A stretch of 64,000 nucleotides of DNA from Balaenoptera acutorostrata (GCF_949987535.1 NC_080078.1:28416942-28480941), one strand, 5' to 3'; counted from the first letter of the stretch, positions 1-11,815 are shown. Made by a program: numbers and translations. Notes: generated by a model not told the origin, from the letters alone.

Positions 1-1530
1 CCTATTTTGTAACTTCCAGAATTTAGACACTCACCTGCATGTTTGGAATTCTGTATCTATCACTCCCTTCAGTTCCTAAATAGTTTATTGGAAAACCATG
101 GTAGATTCTTTTCAATATATGTTATTTGGGTTGTATAAAAAATGTACTGTTCCTTTCTTTATGTATTATTTGGGTGAAATACTGCTGTCATAATCCATAA
201 ATATTCTTGTGAAGAGATTTTGTATTGATCTGTAAGGTGGCAGCTTTAGAAATTTCACTTGGATAATATACCTTCCTTAATCTTTTTTTTTTTCCCAAAA
301 AATATTAAAGTAAATTTTATATCATACCAAAAGCTCCTATAATTTCAAACAGTTTATTTTATTAATTGTATCCTAAGTTGGTTCACAGTACAGATTCAAC
401 AGTGATTTGCTATAAATGTCTGGGAGCAGCCAGTGTAATAAGTTGTAGCTGTTAGATGCAAAGTTAAGTGAATCTTGTTTAATATCATGTATAATTTAAA
501 AACCTGTAGAACCAGATTAAACTTGATCTGCTAGCTGTGTGCTGCCAAATCACCACATGAGTAATGTTTATGCTTGCAAAGATTTAGATGAAATGAATTT
601 ACATACCTCAATTAATTAGGAAAAGATAATGGAAAGGATTTGAGATGGAAATGATTATGGCTCCATAAGTTCTCTGGGACTAGATGAAAGTAAATGTTTT
701 TAATTGAAGGAGTAAATCATTTTCTTAAGTTCCACTCAAGGCTGCTTGTGCCACTGTGTCCCTAACCCTAGTGTTTTCCAGCCAGATGTCCACCTGTTCC
801 ATCATCACTGCTTGTGCCCTTGACTATTGGCAGTTGGAGTTAGGTAATTCGACCCTAATTCATTTACTCATTTGTTTGTCTGATCAATAATAGCAAATAA
901 ATGTGGAGGGTCTGCTTATGTGCCTGGCCCTGCTTAGCAAGAAACAAGCCCAGTGCCTGTCCTCAGGAAGCTTCCAGTTAGGGAGAGAGGAGGGAAGCAA
1001 AAAGCTCTATAAATGAAATAAAACAGTAGCCTTAGTGAGTGATTCCAGGCGTGGTGCGTGGTGCTGTGGGCAGATGCAGGACGCAGCCCTGACTGGTGGG
1101 TTAGCGAAGGCTGCCTTGAAACCGGAGTAATATTAGGTAGCCTCTGCCCTGCTCATCGTTCAAAAAATCAAATCAAATCAAACAGTACTAAAAGGTATTC
1201 AGGAAAATAAAAGTCAGCGTTCCAGCCACCACTGACCTACTTCTTAGAGGAAACCCATGGTTATTAATTTTTCATGAAAAATGGCAGAAAATTGTCAAGC
1301 TTATGTACACTTGCATGTAGAGTGTTTTGTAAAAAGTACAAATGGAAGAAAAAAAGACACAGCATCTGTTAATGTCATTTCTGTTGTCTTTCTGTAGCAG
1401 GAGGTATAGACATGCGTCACTCTTTTCAGTGGACAAGATACCAGCCTGTGTTTGAACTGCCCCTGACTGGGGGGCATTTATGCTGTGCCCTGTGTTCTGC
1501 GGTGACCAGTGCACCTCTGTGTGCACGAGC
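1..1530. other. AT-rich intronic stretch without a recognised element
   Basis: I see no coding potential and no repeat I can name with confidence. Bases around 880-1100 (tgcctggccctgc, then cctcaggaagcttcc) resemble the end of an ancient LINE, but too weakly to call. Confidence 0.4.
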
Positions 1531-1534
1531 AGCT

Positions 1535-1735
1535 GTTAAGGCTGTGGCTCTGAAGTCAGCTTGCTCAGATTTACATCCTGGGTCCCTTGCTTACTGACTG
1601 GGTAACCTTGGGCAATTTACCTTATCTCTCAGTAGCTGAGTTTCCTTATCTGTAAAATGCAGATAATGATGATACTGCTTGGTAGGCTTCTCATGAAACT
1701 TAAAGTGCTCAGAACACTGTCTGGCGTTTAATACC
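1535..1735 (+). repeat. MIR SINE
   Basis: Diverged MIR in the + orientation: a tRNA-like head, then the core gggtaaccttgggcaa, tttccttatctgtaaaatg and a tail near cagaacactgtctggc. It follows the conserved MIR order of segments. Confidence 0.75.
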
Positions 1736-1779
1736 ATCCAGTAACTACAATTACTTCCACTAGTTAGGTTTTGTTTTCG

Positions 1780-2091
1780 TTTTTTTTTTTTTAATTTTTT
1801 TTTAAAATTTATTTATTTATTTTATTTTTGGCTGTGTTGTGTCTTCGTTTCTGTGCGAGGGCTTTCTCCAGTTGTGGCGAGCGGGGGCCACTCTTCATCG
1901 CAGTGCGCAGGCCTCTCACCGTCGCGGCCTCTCTCGTTGCGGAGCACAGGCTCCAGACGCGCAGGCTCAGCAGTTGTGGCTCACGGGCCCAGTTGCTCCG
2001 CGGCACGTGGGATCCTCCCAGACCAGGGCTCGAACCCGCATCCCCTGCATTGGCAGGCAGACTCTCAACCACCGCGCCACCAGGGAAGCCC
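1780..2091 (-). repeat. CHR-type tRNA-derived SINE, antisense
   Basis: On the minus strand the element starts at 2091 with gggcttccctggtggcgc and ends in an A/T-rich tail (T-rich on + at 1780-1830). The body contains the diagnostic gaacccgcatcccctgc and tgtgcgagggctttctcc segments in reverse. Overlapping open frames on both strands here are repeat sequence, not genes. Confidence 0.9.
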
Positions 2092-2106
2092 TCGTTTTTG
2101 TTTTTA

Positions 2107-2560
2107 ATAAAAGCTTTATCGAGATCTAATTCCCATATCATGTAATTCACCCATTTAAGGTGTGTAATTCAGTGTCTTTTTGTTTATTCACAGCATTGTG
2201 CAGACACTACCACCATCAATTTTAGAACATTTTCATCAACCCAAAAAGAAGCCTTGTTTCATACTATTAACCCCTCCTCTCCATATCCCTCCACCCCATC
2301 CTCATCCCCAGCCCTAGGCAACCACTAATCTACTTTGTGTGTTTATGGATTTGCCTGTTCTAGACATCTTGTGTAAGTGGAATCATATACTATGTGATCC
2401 TTTGTGACTGGCTTCTTTCATTGAGCATGATGTTTTCAGGGTTCATCTGTATTGTAGGAGGTGTCAGTACTTCATTCCTCTTTTATGTCTGAATAATTGT
2501 AGGGATAGACTGCATTTCATGTACCTACTTTTACTTTTTGTTGTTATTCTGTGAGATGAA
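2107..2560 (-). repeat. Ancient L1 3' fragment, antisense
   Basis: The + strand carries the reverse complement of an L1 3' end: ttcacccatttaaggtg, then gcaaccactaatctac, tggatttgcctgttc and attcctcttttatg. This is typical of older L1M subfamilies. It directly abuts the SINE at 1780-2091. Confidence 0.75.
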
Positions 2561-2652
2561 TTCTTAGAAATAGACTGTTGAACCAAATGTTAATATTAAG
2601 GAAAGTGGAAATTAGGCCTTTGTCCTAATATATGGTCAACTAATATATTTTA

Positions 2653-2989
2653 TTTATTTATTTATTTTTGGCTGCATTGGGTCTTCGTTGCTGCGTGGAG
2701 GCTTTGTCTAGCTGCGGTGAGCGGGGGCTACTCTTTGTTGTGGTGCGTGGGCTTCTCATTGCGGTGGCTTCTCTTGCTGCAGAGCATGGGCTCTAGGTGC
2801 GCGGGCTTTAGTAGTTGTGGCACGTGGGCTCGGTAGTTGTGGCTCGCGGGCTCTAGAGCGCAGGCTCAGTAGTTGTGGCACACGGGCCTAGTTGCTCCGC
2901 AGCATGCGGGATCTTCCCGGACCAGGGCTCGAACCCGTGTCCCCTGCATTGGCAGGCGATTCTTAACCGCTGCACCTCCAGGGAAGTCC
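2653..2989 (-). repeat. CHR-type SINE, antisense, with 17-bp target duplication
   Basis: Full-length minus-strand SINE with repeated 'gtagttgtgg' modules in the middle and the tRNA-like head at the right end. It is flanked by perfect direct repeats tcaactaatatatttta at 2636-2652 and 2990-3006, which fixes the insertion boundaries. Confidence 0.92.
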
Positions 2990-3009
2990 TCAACTAATAT
3001 ATTTTAATT

Positions 3010-3076
3010 TATAATTTTAATTTTTTGGCTGTGCCCCATGGCTTGTGGGATCTTACTGGACTGCCAGGGAAGTCCC
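3010..3076 (-). repeat. Short, internally deleted SINE, antisense
   Basis: A roughly 60-bp remnant keeping only the A-tail side (ttttttggctgtgcccc), the gtgggatctta segment and the end ccagggaagtccc. Flanks tataattttaattttt and tatattttaatattttt suggest a decayed target duplication. Confidence 0.65.
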
Positions 3077-3077
3077 T

Positions 3078-5252
3078 ATATTTTAATATTTTTATTCCAT
3101 TACTAAATAATATCCCTAGTGGCCCAAGAGATCAAATTTACTATATTCTTTGTATTACTCCTCCCCCCCACAAAAAGGTATAAATAAACGAGAGGGTGTT
3201 TTTAATGTGGGAATTAAAGTCCCTGGTCACTAGGTAGAAGGGAGAAGATGGGGAGTGGGCCATCTCCCTATCTTCAGGCAAACCCCAGTTTGCGATCTCA
3301 AATAGCTGAGAGCCTGTTTTTTTTTTATAAGATTCTTAACTCTTCATTTTTCCACAGTTTTTATTAAGAATATTTTTGTCTGAAAATAAAACCCAAACTT
3401 TTGGAAAATAAAGAACAAGTTTACTAAGTTTAGTTGAGTATCTGTAGCCGCCTATTATTTTTTATGTAATCACTTCAAAAAACAGTCTTCCTTGATTCCT
3501 TCCTTATCATTAAGTCAACTAAGTGGCCACCCGAAATTGGAAAGAGCTTGTTACTCTAAAGAGTAGGGCTCGTGGTCGTGCAGAGCCACTAAGGTAGCTG
3601 TATTATGATGAAAGAATAGTGCTTTTATCCCTTTTTCCAGATGAGCAAACTGTCAGGTCAGACAGCTTGCCCAGCTCCGCCTGCTGGGGAGGTGATGCTG
3701 GCGCTGAGGTCCATTCAGTAACTCAGAGCCTAGACTCCCTTTACTGGACCCTCAAGGAGTTACAGCCGTCCTAGGGTGAATTCTTTATCTGCTGCCCGCC
3801 AACAGGCCAAGGCTGCATGAAACTAGGGAGAGTGGTGCTGGAGGGGGAGGACAAGTGTTCCTTCCTTGGGGGAATCTGATGACGGCCCTAACTGTGCTTT
3901 TGGAGCTAAAACTACAAAATCTAAGATGGTCTGTCTCCGTATTTCAGATGCAGCTCTATAGTAAGGGTGAAGCCATGTTTCTGTAAGTGGAAACAGGTGC
4001 TGTTTAGTCGCAATCGAGGCCATCCTGCCAGCCCTGGGCCACCTCAGCATTATCAGCTTTAGGTTAATAGGATGATACTGGCATGGGAATTGCTCCTCTT
4101 TGTTTAATAGACCAGGGCAGCGGTACTCAAAGATGTCACATTTTAAATTTCTACTTGTCGGTAAATTAAAAGCAGTCCCCAGAGTCCCTAATCCAGGGAT
4201 CTCCAAACACTTGGCACATGCTGTGGGAGCTTCGCAGCACTTCGGAGCAGAAGACAGTTTTGTTATTCTCAGTGACCAGGCCTGCTGCCCCGGGGCCACT
4301 GGGCCCCCAACAGCAGAAAAACAGACCATATCATTACAGCAGTTCCCAGACTCCTCTGAAGATGAACGTTGCCATCAGGTCCAAAATCTTAGCATTGCCA
4401 TCTTAAACTCTTTGTTCATTCCGAAACACAGAAAATTTTTCTACCTGTGAAAGGCAAATTTAACCATCAATTATTTAGAAAAGACAGAACAAGGCACTTG
4501 CAATGGACATTTGTCCTTCGTCTTGACCTTCCACTACTTTGAACTGCACTTTCCCTCGGGTGTGTGTCTTGGAGGGAGGCAGAAACCACCTGCTGTGACT
4601 GAAGCTGGGTGCCCTGATGCTCTTTCCAGCCTCCCGTGCAGCTAGGACTCAGGCTGTGACCCTGTCTCAACCACCCAGACCCCCCTGAAGCAGATTTTGA
4701 ATCTTCAGCTGTTGACACAGAGGGGGCAGGATCTGTCCCGGTGAAGGGGTTGGCAGCTGCGTCTACCTTCAGGGGGCAGCAGTGGGCGGGGTCCCAGCAT
4801 TATTAGCGTCCAGCATCACCATCAGCCGTGTCAGCGGGCAGCCTGGGAGGGTCTGTGCCCAGGCCAGCGCTTCTCCCTGGAAGCATTTTTGAATGTGATT
4901 GGAGGTGCTGCCTTCTTAGCCTTGAGACCTGGTTCTCCAGCTCTCTGTAAGACTCCCAAGCTACCTGATATCCTTTATAAATTGCTTCTCTATTCAGACT
5001 AGCCAGAGTCAGTTGTGTGCAGCAAAGAACCTGACTGATGGAAGCTTCCACGGCGCCTTCTTCTAGTGCTGCCCAGTTACCACCCGGGGGCAGATTCCGC
5101 TCTGTGCTCCTCCCCAGGTGCTCCACTCCACCTCAGTTTCACCATGTGAAAACCGAACCTGCTCTCTTCTTAGAGCTTCCTTCTCATTGTCCCCTCAATC
5201 ATAAGGATGTGACCTTTTTGAATTCATTCTTTTTTTAAAAAAAATAGTTATT
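3078..5252. other. Intronic sequence, mostly unassigned
   Basis: No coding signal and no clear repeat over 2.2 kb. A weak antisense MIR-like patch may lie at 3605-3680 (ttccagatgagcaaact). Open frames at 3823-4329 and 4803-5126 show no recognisable domain, and their composition looks like chance. Confidence 0.4.
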
Positions 5253-5527
5253 GGGCTTCCCTGGTGGCGCAGTGGTTGAGAGTCTGCCTGCTAATGCAGG
5301 GGACACGGGTTCGAGCCCTGGCCTGGGAAGATCCCACATGCCGCGGAGCGGCTGGGCCCGTGAGCCACAACTGCTGAGCCTGCGCGTTTGGAGCCTGTGC
5401 TCCGCAACGAGAGAGGCCCGCGCATCGCGATGAAGAGTGGCCCCCGCTTGCCACAACTGGAGAAAGCCCTCGCACAGAAACGAAGACGCAACACAGCCAA
5501 AATCAATCAATCAATCAATCAATCAAA
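5253..5527 (+). repeat. CHR-type SINE, sense, with (AATC)n tail
   Basis: One of only two young SINEs in the + orientation. It starts gggcttccctggtggcgc, runs through gggttcgagccctggcc (tRNA B-box-like) and ends gaagacgcaacacagcc. The tail is a short (aatc)n run at 5502-5525 rather than plain A. Confidence 0.92.
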
Positions 5528-5572
5528 AACATACGCATCTGATTCAAGATCCTCATTAAAAAAAAAAAAAAA

Positions 5573-5758
5573 AGTTATTTATTTATTTACTTACTTGGCT
5601 GTTCCTGGTCTTCGTTGCGGCACGCGGGATCTTTAGTTGTGGCATGTGGGCTCTTTTAGTTATGGCGTGTGGGATCTAGTTCTCTGACCAGGGATCGAAC
5701 CCGGGCCCCCTGCATTGGGAGTGCGGAGTCTTAACCACTGGACCACCAGGGAAGTCCC
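5573..5758 (-). repeat. Short CHR-type SINE, antisense
   Basis: Ends at 5758 with the reversed head ccaccagggaagtccc and carries ggatcgaacccgggcc (B-box region reversed); T-rich tail at the left. About 185 bp, the shorter subtype. It sits head to tail with the preceding + strand SINE. Confidence 0.88.
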
Positions 5759-6119
5759 TTGAGCCATCTTGAGCCATCTTTCCCTCCCCACCCAGCTCCT
5801 GCCCAGTCCTGACCAGTCCCCCTATAGCCCTGCTTCCCCTCTGTCCTGTCAGCCCCAGACACTCACGCCAGGACTCGTGCAGCTGCCTCCTTATGCGCTC
5901 TCTACAGTGTGGCCCCTCATCAAACGGTCCCCTTCACTGCCCACCTGTTCCACCTCCTCTGTGTCACATACTCAGCCTCGTCACCCTTGTAGTGTTCTTA
6001 TCACAGAATGGCCTCAGTCCTGCACCCCACCCTGCAGCATGCCTTCGCGGCTCTCCCGTGCGGAGGCGGAGCGAGTTTCCCTTGTTCCTTCCGCCTTGCC
6101 TCCGCAGAGGTGCTGGTCG

Positions 6120-6265
6120 GGAGCACAGGCCATGTGACCTTGACCATGTGACCTCCTCCTCTGTTAAATGAGGCTGACAGTGGTACCCACTTTAGAGGCT
6201 AGTTGTGGAGACGAGGCGAGATGACGGACGTATTGATACAAGGGCTGGCACAACACAGGCATTGA
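6120..6265 (+). repeat. MIR SINE fragment
   Basis: Carries the MIR core order: atgtgaccttgacc, then tcctctgttaaatgagg, followed by caacacaggcattgaataaa at the tail. Confidence 0.6.
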
Positions 6266-6504
6266 ATAAACAGTGGCTGAACCGCCCCCCCCATCACCCT
6301 CAGTCTTCATTATGCTGCTGTCATTGCCGTCCTCATCATCACACCTTCTTTTGAGATTCAGCTCCACTGCCTGTCTTCTTCTTGAAAACTTCTTCAGAAG
6401 TACCAGTTTTTTAGTGATTCTTTCTGCCTTCAACTCGGTGGTCTGCTTCACTGATGTGGTTTTAAGCTCAGACCATCCTCTGCATTTGTCTGATGTGCTG
6501 TCCT

Positions 6505-6705
6505 TTGAAGAGTCTGGGTTTTGGAGTCAGAAGATGTGACTAATTCACCCTGTGACTTTGGGTTAGTTACTCAACTGTCTAAGCCTCAGACTCTGTAAAA
6601 CATGAAAAGTGATAGCTGTATCCATGAACAGGTGGGAGGATGAACTCAGACACTGACTGGGAAACGTTTCGCACAGTATCTGGCACCTTATAAGCACTCC
6701 ATCAT
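6505..6705 (+). repeat. MIR SINE
   Basis: Well preserved: ggttttggagtcagaag, then ccctgtgactttgggtta, tcagactctgtaaaacatg and cacagtatctggcacc in the expected order. Confidence 0.75.
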
Positions 6706-6724
6706 TGTAATGACTGTTATGGTG

Positions 6725-6850
6725 CTGCTGCTTGTGTTTTCTCCCAGCTTGTGAACCTCTTGAAGACAGGTTCTCTGCCATTTATCCATTTGTATCCCAG
6801 AACCTACCACAGTATCTGACACATGGCAGGTGCTCAAAGCATATAAGCTT
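6725..6850 (+). repeat. L2 3'-end fragment
   Basis: Shows the L2 tail pattern agcttgtgaacctcttgaag, then gtatcccagaacctacc and gacacatggcaggtgctc. An L1 3' end inserted just downstream. Confidence 0.55.
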
Positions 6851-6893
6851 TTTGGAAAGACGGAGACCTGGGTTTAAAACTAAGTGTCATTTA

Positions 6894-7203
6894 TGTAGAG
6901 AACAGACATGTGGACATGATGGGGGCCGGGGGAAGGGAAGGCTGGGATGAATTGGGAGATTAGGTTTGACATAAATACACTACCATGCGTAAAATAGATA
7001 GCTGGTGGGAACCTGCTGTAAAGCCTAGGAACCTCACCTTGGTGCTTTGTGATGACCTAGATGGATGGGATGGGGGGTTGGGAGGGAGGTCCAAGAGGGA
7101 GGGGATATAGGTATACATATAGCTGATTCACTTCATTGTGCAGCAGAAACTAACACAACATTGTAATGCAATTATACTCCAATTAAAAAAAAAAAAAGAC
7201 TAT
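6894..7203 (+). repeat. 5'-truncated L1 3' end, sense
   Basis: L1 3' UTR ending in ctccaattaaaaaaaaaaaa. Typical segments are gggagattaggtttgac, gaacctgctgtaaag and tcattgtgcagcagaaac. Flanks share gtgtcattta at 6884-6893 and 7204-7213, a probable 10-bp target duplication. One of two L1 pieces in the same sense as CPPED1. Confidence 0.8.
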
Positions 7204-7214
7204 GTGTCATTTAA

Positions 7215-7330
7215 GAGCTGTTTGGCTGTGGGCAAGGTCGTAGACTTCACTGAGCGTCTGCTTCCTTATCTGGAAGCCAGAGGAGATGGTATCTATGTTT
7301 CTGGGTTGTTTGGAGGATCAAACAAGATTG
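7215..7330 (+). repeat. Probable MIR fragment
   Basis: Diverged segments gctgtgggcaaggtcg, cttccttatctgg and ggatcaaacaagattg follow MIR order. Confidence 0.4.
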
Positions 7331-8034
7331 TTAATTACAGGGTCTGTGACAGACCTTGGTGGCAGCAGTAAGAGAGTGATGTCCTCGCTTGTTTTCCTTT
7401 ATCCTCACTTGATGCCACGCTGGACCATGCAGTAGTACCCTGTCCTTTTTCCTGCAGGAAGTGGAAATGTGAGAAGTAGAAAGGGGCTTTGTTTTTTCTT
7501 TCTTTGACCTTCCAGCTCTTATTCAGAATATTCTGAACGCTTACATGGAAAAACAACAGCCAAGAGAGCCCTGTGACGAAAACTGAGTATTTGATTACAT
7601 GATTCGCCCAAATGACTAGTTCCTCTTCTGCCTTTCCTTGCCATATATTTTGCTGTGCTTTAAAGCAGCCCTAGCAAGCTACCAAATTTATTTGGAAACA
7701 TGGTCTTTTCAGCCAAATGCTCTGACACACCACCATCTCCTGTAAATAATGACACAGTGTTTTCATCTGGCATCATCTGGCAGCATGCTAGGAAGACTTT
7801 TTAAAAGGTTGCCATTAGGACTGGTTTGGTTGATCATTAGGACTGGTTTGATCTGGATGGAATGAAGCTCGTCACCAGTGTAAACTGTTATTCCTTCACG
7901 ACACCTCTGCTGCTAAGACCCCCGTGTGGAATATCAGTGCCTGGGGTCTGAGGCTGTATCTATAAAATAGCCCAAGGCATTACGTCATGTGGGCCTTTAT
8001 TTTCTTTTTCGTTTTCATTTTTGAATTTGAATAT
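7331..8034. other. Unassigned intronic sequence
   Basis: No repeat or coding signal recognised except a 22-bp direct repeat at 7813-7850. Confidence 0.4.
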
Positions 8035-8300
8035 TTTTTTAAATTGAAGTATACTTGACATGTAATGTTATATTCGTTTTAGGCGTACAACATAATGATT
8101 TGATATTTGTATGTGCTGTGAAGTGATCCCCACAGTAAGTCTAGTTAACATCTGTCCCCACACAGAGCCACACAGTTTTTTTTCTTGTGGTGAGAACTTT
8201 TAAGATCTACTCTTTTAACAACTTTCAAATATGCAATACAGCATTATTAACTATAATCACCATGCTGTACATTACATTCCCGAGACTTATTTACGAGTTT
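8035..8300 (-). repeat. Ancient L1 3' UTR fragment, antisense
   Basis: The + strand shows the reversed L1M 3' UTR: attgaagtatacttgac, ggtgagaacttttaag, then ttaactataatcaccatg and tgtacattacattccc. Confidence 0.7.
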
Positions 8301-9518
8301 TTATTTTCAAGCGTGTTAAGGTCCTTCTGTACCATTCAGGTAGGCAAACCCTATAGGCAGACTGCAAAATATGCTCTTCTAGCATCCGTGGTGATGTTTG
8401 TAGTTGCACTTTAGAGTTCTGTATTGCTCCAGTTTAGGGCAGCCAGCCAGCCAGCCTGGTTTGATGGGGACTATCCCAGTAATAGTACCAAAAAGTCTCC
8501 CATCCTGAGAAACCCCTCAGTTCTGGGCAAACTGAGATGGGTCGTCATCCTCCATGTGTTACAGTAGGGTTCTCCCAGACCTAGATGATAGTTTGTGAAG
8601 AAAAACATTTTTCAGGGCATTGTAACTAAAAACTTCAGAAGTGAGACCTGGAAAATGGTTGATCCATGCATTTAATATAAATGTTCACCACTCTATAGGA
8701 AAAAGAACCCATCGGGGACGTATTTTGGGAGAGCAGCGTAGTTGAGGTCTATAACTTCCATCTCAAGGGTTAAAGTTGTACCCTAAGCTTCCCATAATAC
8801 CCTTTAATTGCTTACTTTTGTCTGATTTGTTTTGTCGATGGCTGGCTTTCCTGGCATTTCTCGGGAGGATCACTAGCTGCTGTTAAATAAATACGTCTCT
8901 GCTGCTGCTTCACCCGGAGCAGTTTGCACACACACAGCTCTGTTGCAAATCAATCCTCTCATTTGCCGCCTTTGCCCTTGTGACTTTCCGTTTGGGGCTC
9001 TTATTTAAAACCACAGCTGCCTGTGTCCACAGCTTCTCAGTATGGACAGCATGCCTTCCCAATCGCCTATCCTACAGACGTATCATTGTACTTACTTCAG
9101 AGGGTCTGCGTCTGAACCCACTTCTGCTTCTTCGAGGCACCTGGCAGAGCCCCTAGTGCAAATTTCAAATATGCCACTTAACCTGGGTATTACGTCATAC
9201 TGTCTGAAACATATCTTCCAAATTTGCTGAATGTGTCTAGCCATTTTCATATGATAAAGCAACAGAGAGGGAATTAATTTTACTGTATGGATATGAACCT
9301 TCTCAAAAGTATTTATACCCATTGCCAAAGTGATCTAACTGCATAGCTGCTAGATATATAAAGATGTGTATTGAAATACTCGTAAGAGGGTCACCCTGAG
9401 AGAATTTCAGAGGTTAATCCATGAGGATCACTGTGATAGTAGTCATAAAAATGATGCAATTTCAATGCCAAAAGACACCCACTGGAGACTGTTTGACCCC
9501 ATTTTTGCTGCCTCATGC

Positions 9519-9520
<2 letters not shown>
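8301..9520. other. Unassigned intronic sequence
   Basis: No named repeat or coding exon seen. Includes a small (agcc)n run near 8440-8455. Confidence 0.4.
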
Positions 9521-9564
<44 letters not shown>

Positions 9565-9574
9565 AAGAGAGAGA
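9521..9574. repeat. (GA)n microsatellite
   Basis: Forty uninterrupted bases of GA (20 units) at 9521-9560, followed by an interrupted aagaaagagagaga end. Likely length-polymorphic. Confidence 0.97.
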
Positions 9575-11499
9575 AAACTGTTCATCTTAGTCTGGAATAT
9601 GGCTCCTGCCCCGCCACTTCCAGCGTGCAGAAGTTTTACAGCGAGTCTGACCCCACCTTTTCCTGCTGTACTTTAATACTTTCTTTACTTTGATCTACTG
9701 TAAGGTCAAAGAAAAGCTGGTATTCTCCCTCTTGGCCTCTTTCTCAACAGGCAGTAGAGAAGTGCCTGTGAAAATTCTATTTATAATATAAATAGAATGC
9801 AGCAGAGGATCTCAGAGGGTCTCTGCACTTTATCCTTTTGTAAGGCCAAGAATGCACTTGTACTGTGCACCCATCCCCTCAGTTTGATTAATCAGATTTA
9901 GAAATTGTGCTCCCCGCATCAGTGTATTGAATAACTGCTGTTAGTCAGTGTGGGGGGAGGCTTCTCATAGGAGGAGGAACCCATCCCCCTCCCCGCAAAA
10001 CCAACAAGCAGTTGCTCGTGAAAGCTGCCTTGAACTAAGAGGGCTTCATCTGGTTTTGGTTTGGCTTGAAAGCATCCTGTCAAAATGATCTAGAGACAAA
10101 GCAGGTTTTCAGACCTATATTTACTATTTCATTTGTCGTCACGCTGAGACTATGAAACCTCGAATGAGTGAATTCAAAGGGCACAGTGTACCTGGGAGTG
10201 GCTCTCCGTTATTGAGATGCAATTTGAGGACCAAATATCTCTCTGTTTTCTTCTATCTGACAAAGCGTGCCACACAAAGAAAGAAAGAATCAGAGCCTAA
10301 AAGAACCTACAGCCAGAGAGGAAAGGGGTCAAGAACCCCAGGGAGGTTGCATACATTTTAAAAGAAATGACCACAATTAAACTTTCCAGTGACGCAGAGC
10401 CTCGTTCTTGGCTGTTTTGGTTCATTCTTGTCCAGGTTCTCCATAATCCACTCTGGAGGAACAGCTGCATTTCCTCTTTTCCTGGCTCAGTCACTAAGTA
10501 GGGTTGGATTTCCCAAAGGCTAGACTCTAACCATATGGGGGTGAGGGGCTCCCACAGGGCATGTGATCCAGGCAAAGCAAGCACAGGCTCCAGGTAGAAA
10601 ATAGGGCCTAGGTTCAAATCAGCCTATGTAGTGGGGACGGGATGGTGGCGTGGGCGCAGGGGATTCTGGAGAAAGAGGGGGTTTATGAGGATGTGGAAGA
10701 AAGATGATTCTATTATAAGAAAGAGAAGCCCACTCAGACTAGCTTGAGAAAAAATCAGCACTGAGGGTAGGGGTGGCAGGGGGTTGGGTCTCAGGAGGAT
10801 TTCATGGAATCCAAGGGCAGGAGTGCATTGAGACCCTGGAAGGCGAGGAAGTGTGGGGACAGAGACAGGAAAGGCATCCGTCAGTGACTTGTGCCATCCC
10901 TGGGCCTACCTGGCCTCTGCTTCGTGGAAGACAGCTTTCTCGGCTTGGGTGCATGTACAGGATGATCCCCTGTCTGCCTTCACGTTATTTCACATCTCAG
11001 CTCTTCAGTGAGATGCATCGATATCAAAAGGTCCAATTTCAGACTCCCAGAAGAGAACCTGTGATTGGGTCAGCTGTGGTCAGATGTCTCCTGACACTAC
11101 CCAGCCACTGCCAGGTGCTAATAAGTTCATGCTGTACAGACATGGGCGACGGGCACTTGTCCCCATAAATGTGTGCAGGTGGAGGCGGGAAGGGAGGAAT
11201 GGGCTGGTGTCGTCTACCAGAAGGTATCCCAGGAATCTGCCTAGAGGAGGGAGGAGGGCATTTCAGTTTGTTGCTCAAGGTTCTTTGGCTGCAAAGCACC
11301 AGAAACCCGGTGGCCAATTTAAGAAGAAAAAAATAAAAGCAATTAATGGAAAGAATAAGAGGTGGTTCACAGGATTGAAGGAAAAGCTGAAAAATAGGCA
11401 TCTGGAAAGCAGAAGGAACTGACCGGCTCTGGGGAGCTGGGAAGCAGAGCTTAATGGAAGCTCTCTCCACGGCACTGCTGTCCAGGTGCCTCTGCTTAT
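9575..11499. other. Mostly unassigned intronic sequence
   Basis: No coding domain recognised. Bases 11270-11460 (ttctttggctgcaaagcacc, then ggtggttcacagg) look like an ancient interspersed repeat of uncertain family. Confidence 0.4.
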
Positions 11500-11815
11500 G
11501 CATTGTTCTGATCTGGGGTCTGGTGAGGGCCCTTCTCCTGGTTTGCAGACAGCCGCCTTCTCGTTAAATCCCCACCTGTGGAGAGCAGAGAGCCTTCTCC
11601 TTAAATCCCCACATGTGGAGAGCAGAGAGGAAGCACACTCTCTCTTGGTTCGTTATCAGGGCACTAATCCCATTCATGAGACCTCTACCCTTATGATCTA
11701 ATTACCTCCCAAAGCCCCCCCACCCCAAGTCTCCTAATTCCATCACATTGGGGGTTAGAATTTCAACATAGGAATTTGGTGGGGGACATAAACATTCAGT
11801 CCATAACAACATGCT
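11500..11815 (-). mobile_element. MaLR-type LTR (MST/MLT1-like), antisense
   Basis: Read on the minus strand it begins ttgttatggactgaatg, continues with tcccccaccaaattcc and gtgatggaattaggag, and ends in the gcagaggcacc region, the usual MaLR solo-LTR layout. No internal retroviral genes adjoin it. A 37-bp unit is tandemly doubled at 11555-11628. The 5' part (left on +) is poorly defined. Confidence 0.75.

Noticed and set aside
1809..2150. Overlapping 84-113 residue open frames on both strands
   Set aside because: They are translations of a GC-rich SINE. The same peptides (with HWQADSQP or NHCATREA phrases) recur at 5235-5510, 27794-28102, 44286-44564 and 44688-45046.
3823..4329. 168-residue minus-strand frame
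   Set aside because: No recognisable protein family, no conserved motif, and no promoter or splice support.
5253..5330. tRNA-like sequence at SINE heads
   Set aside because: The A- and B-box-like motifs belong to tRNA-derived SINEs; none folds as a complete standalone tRNA gene by eye.
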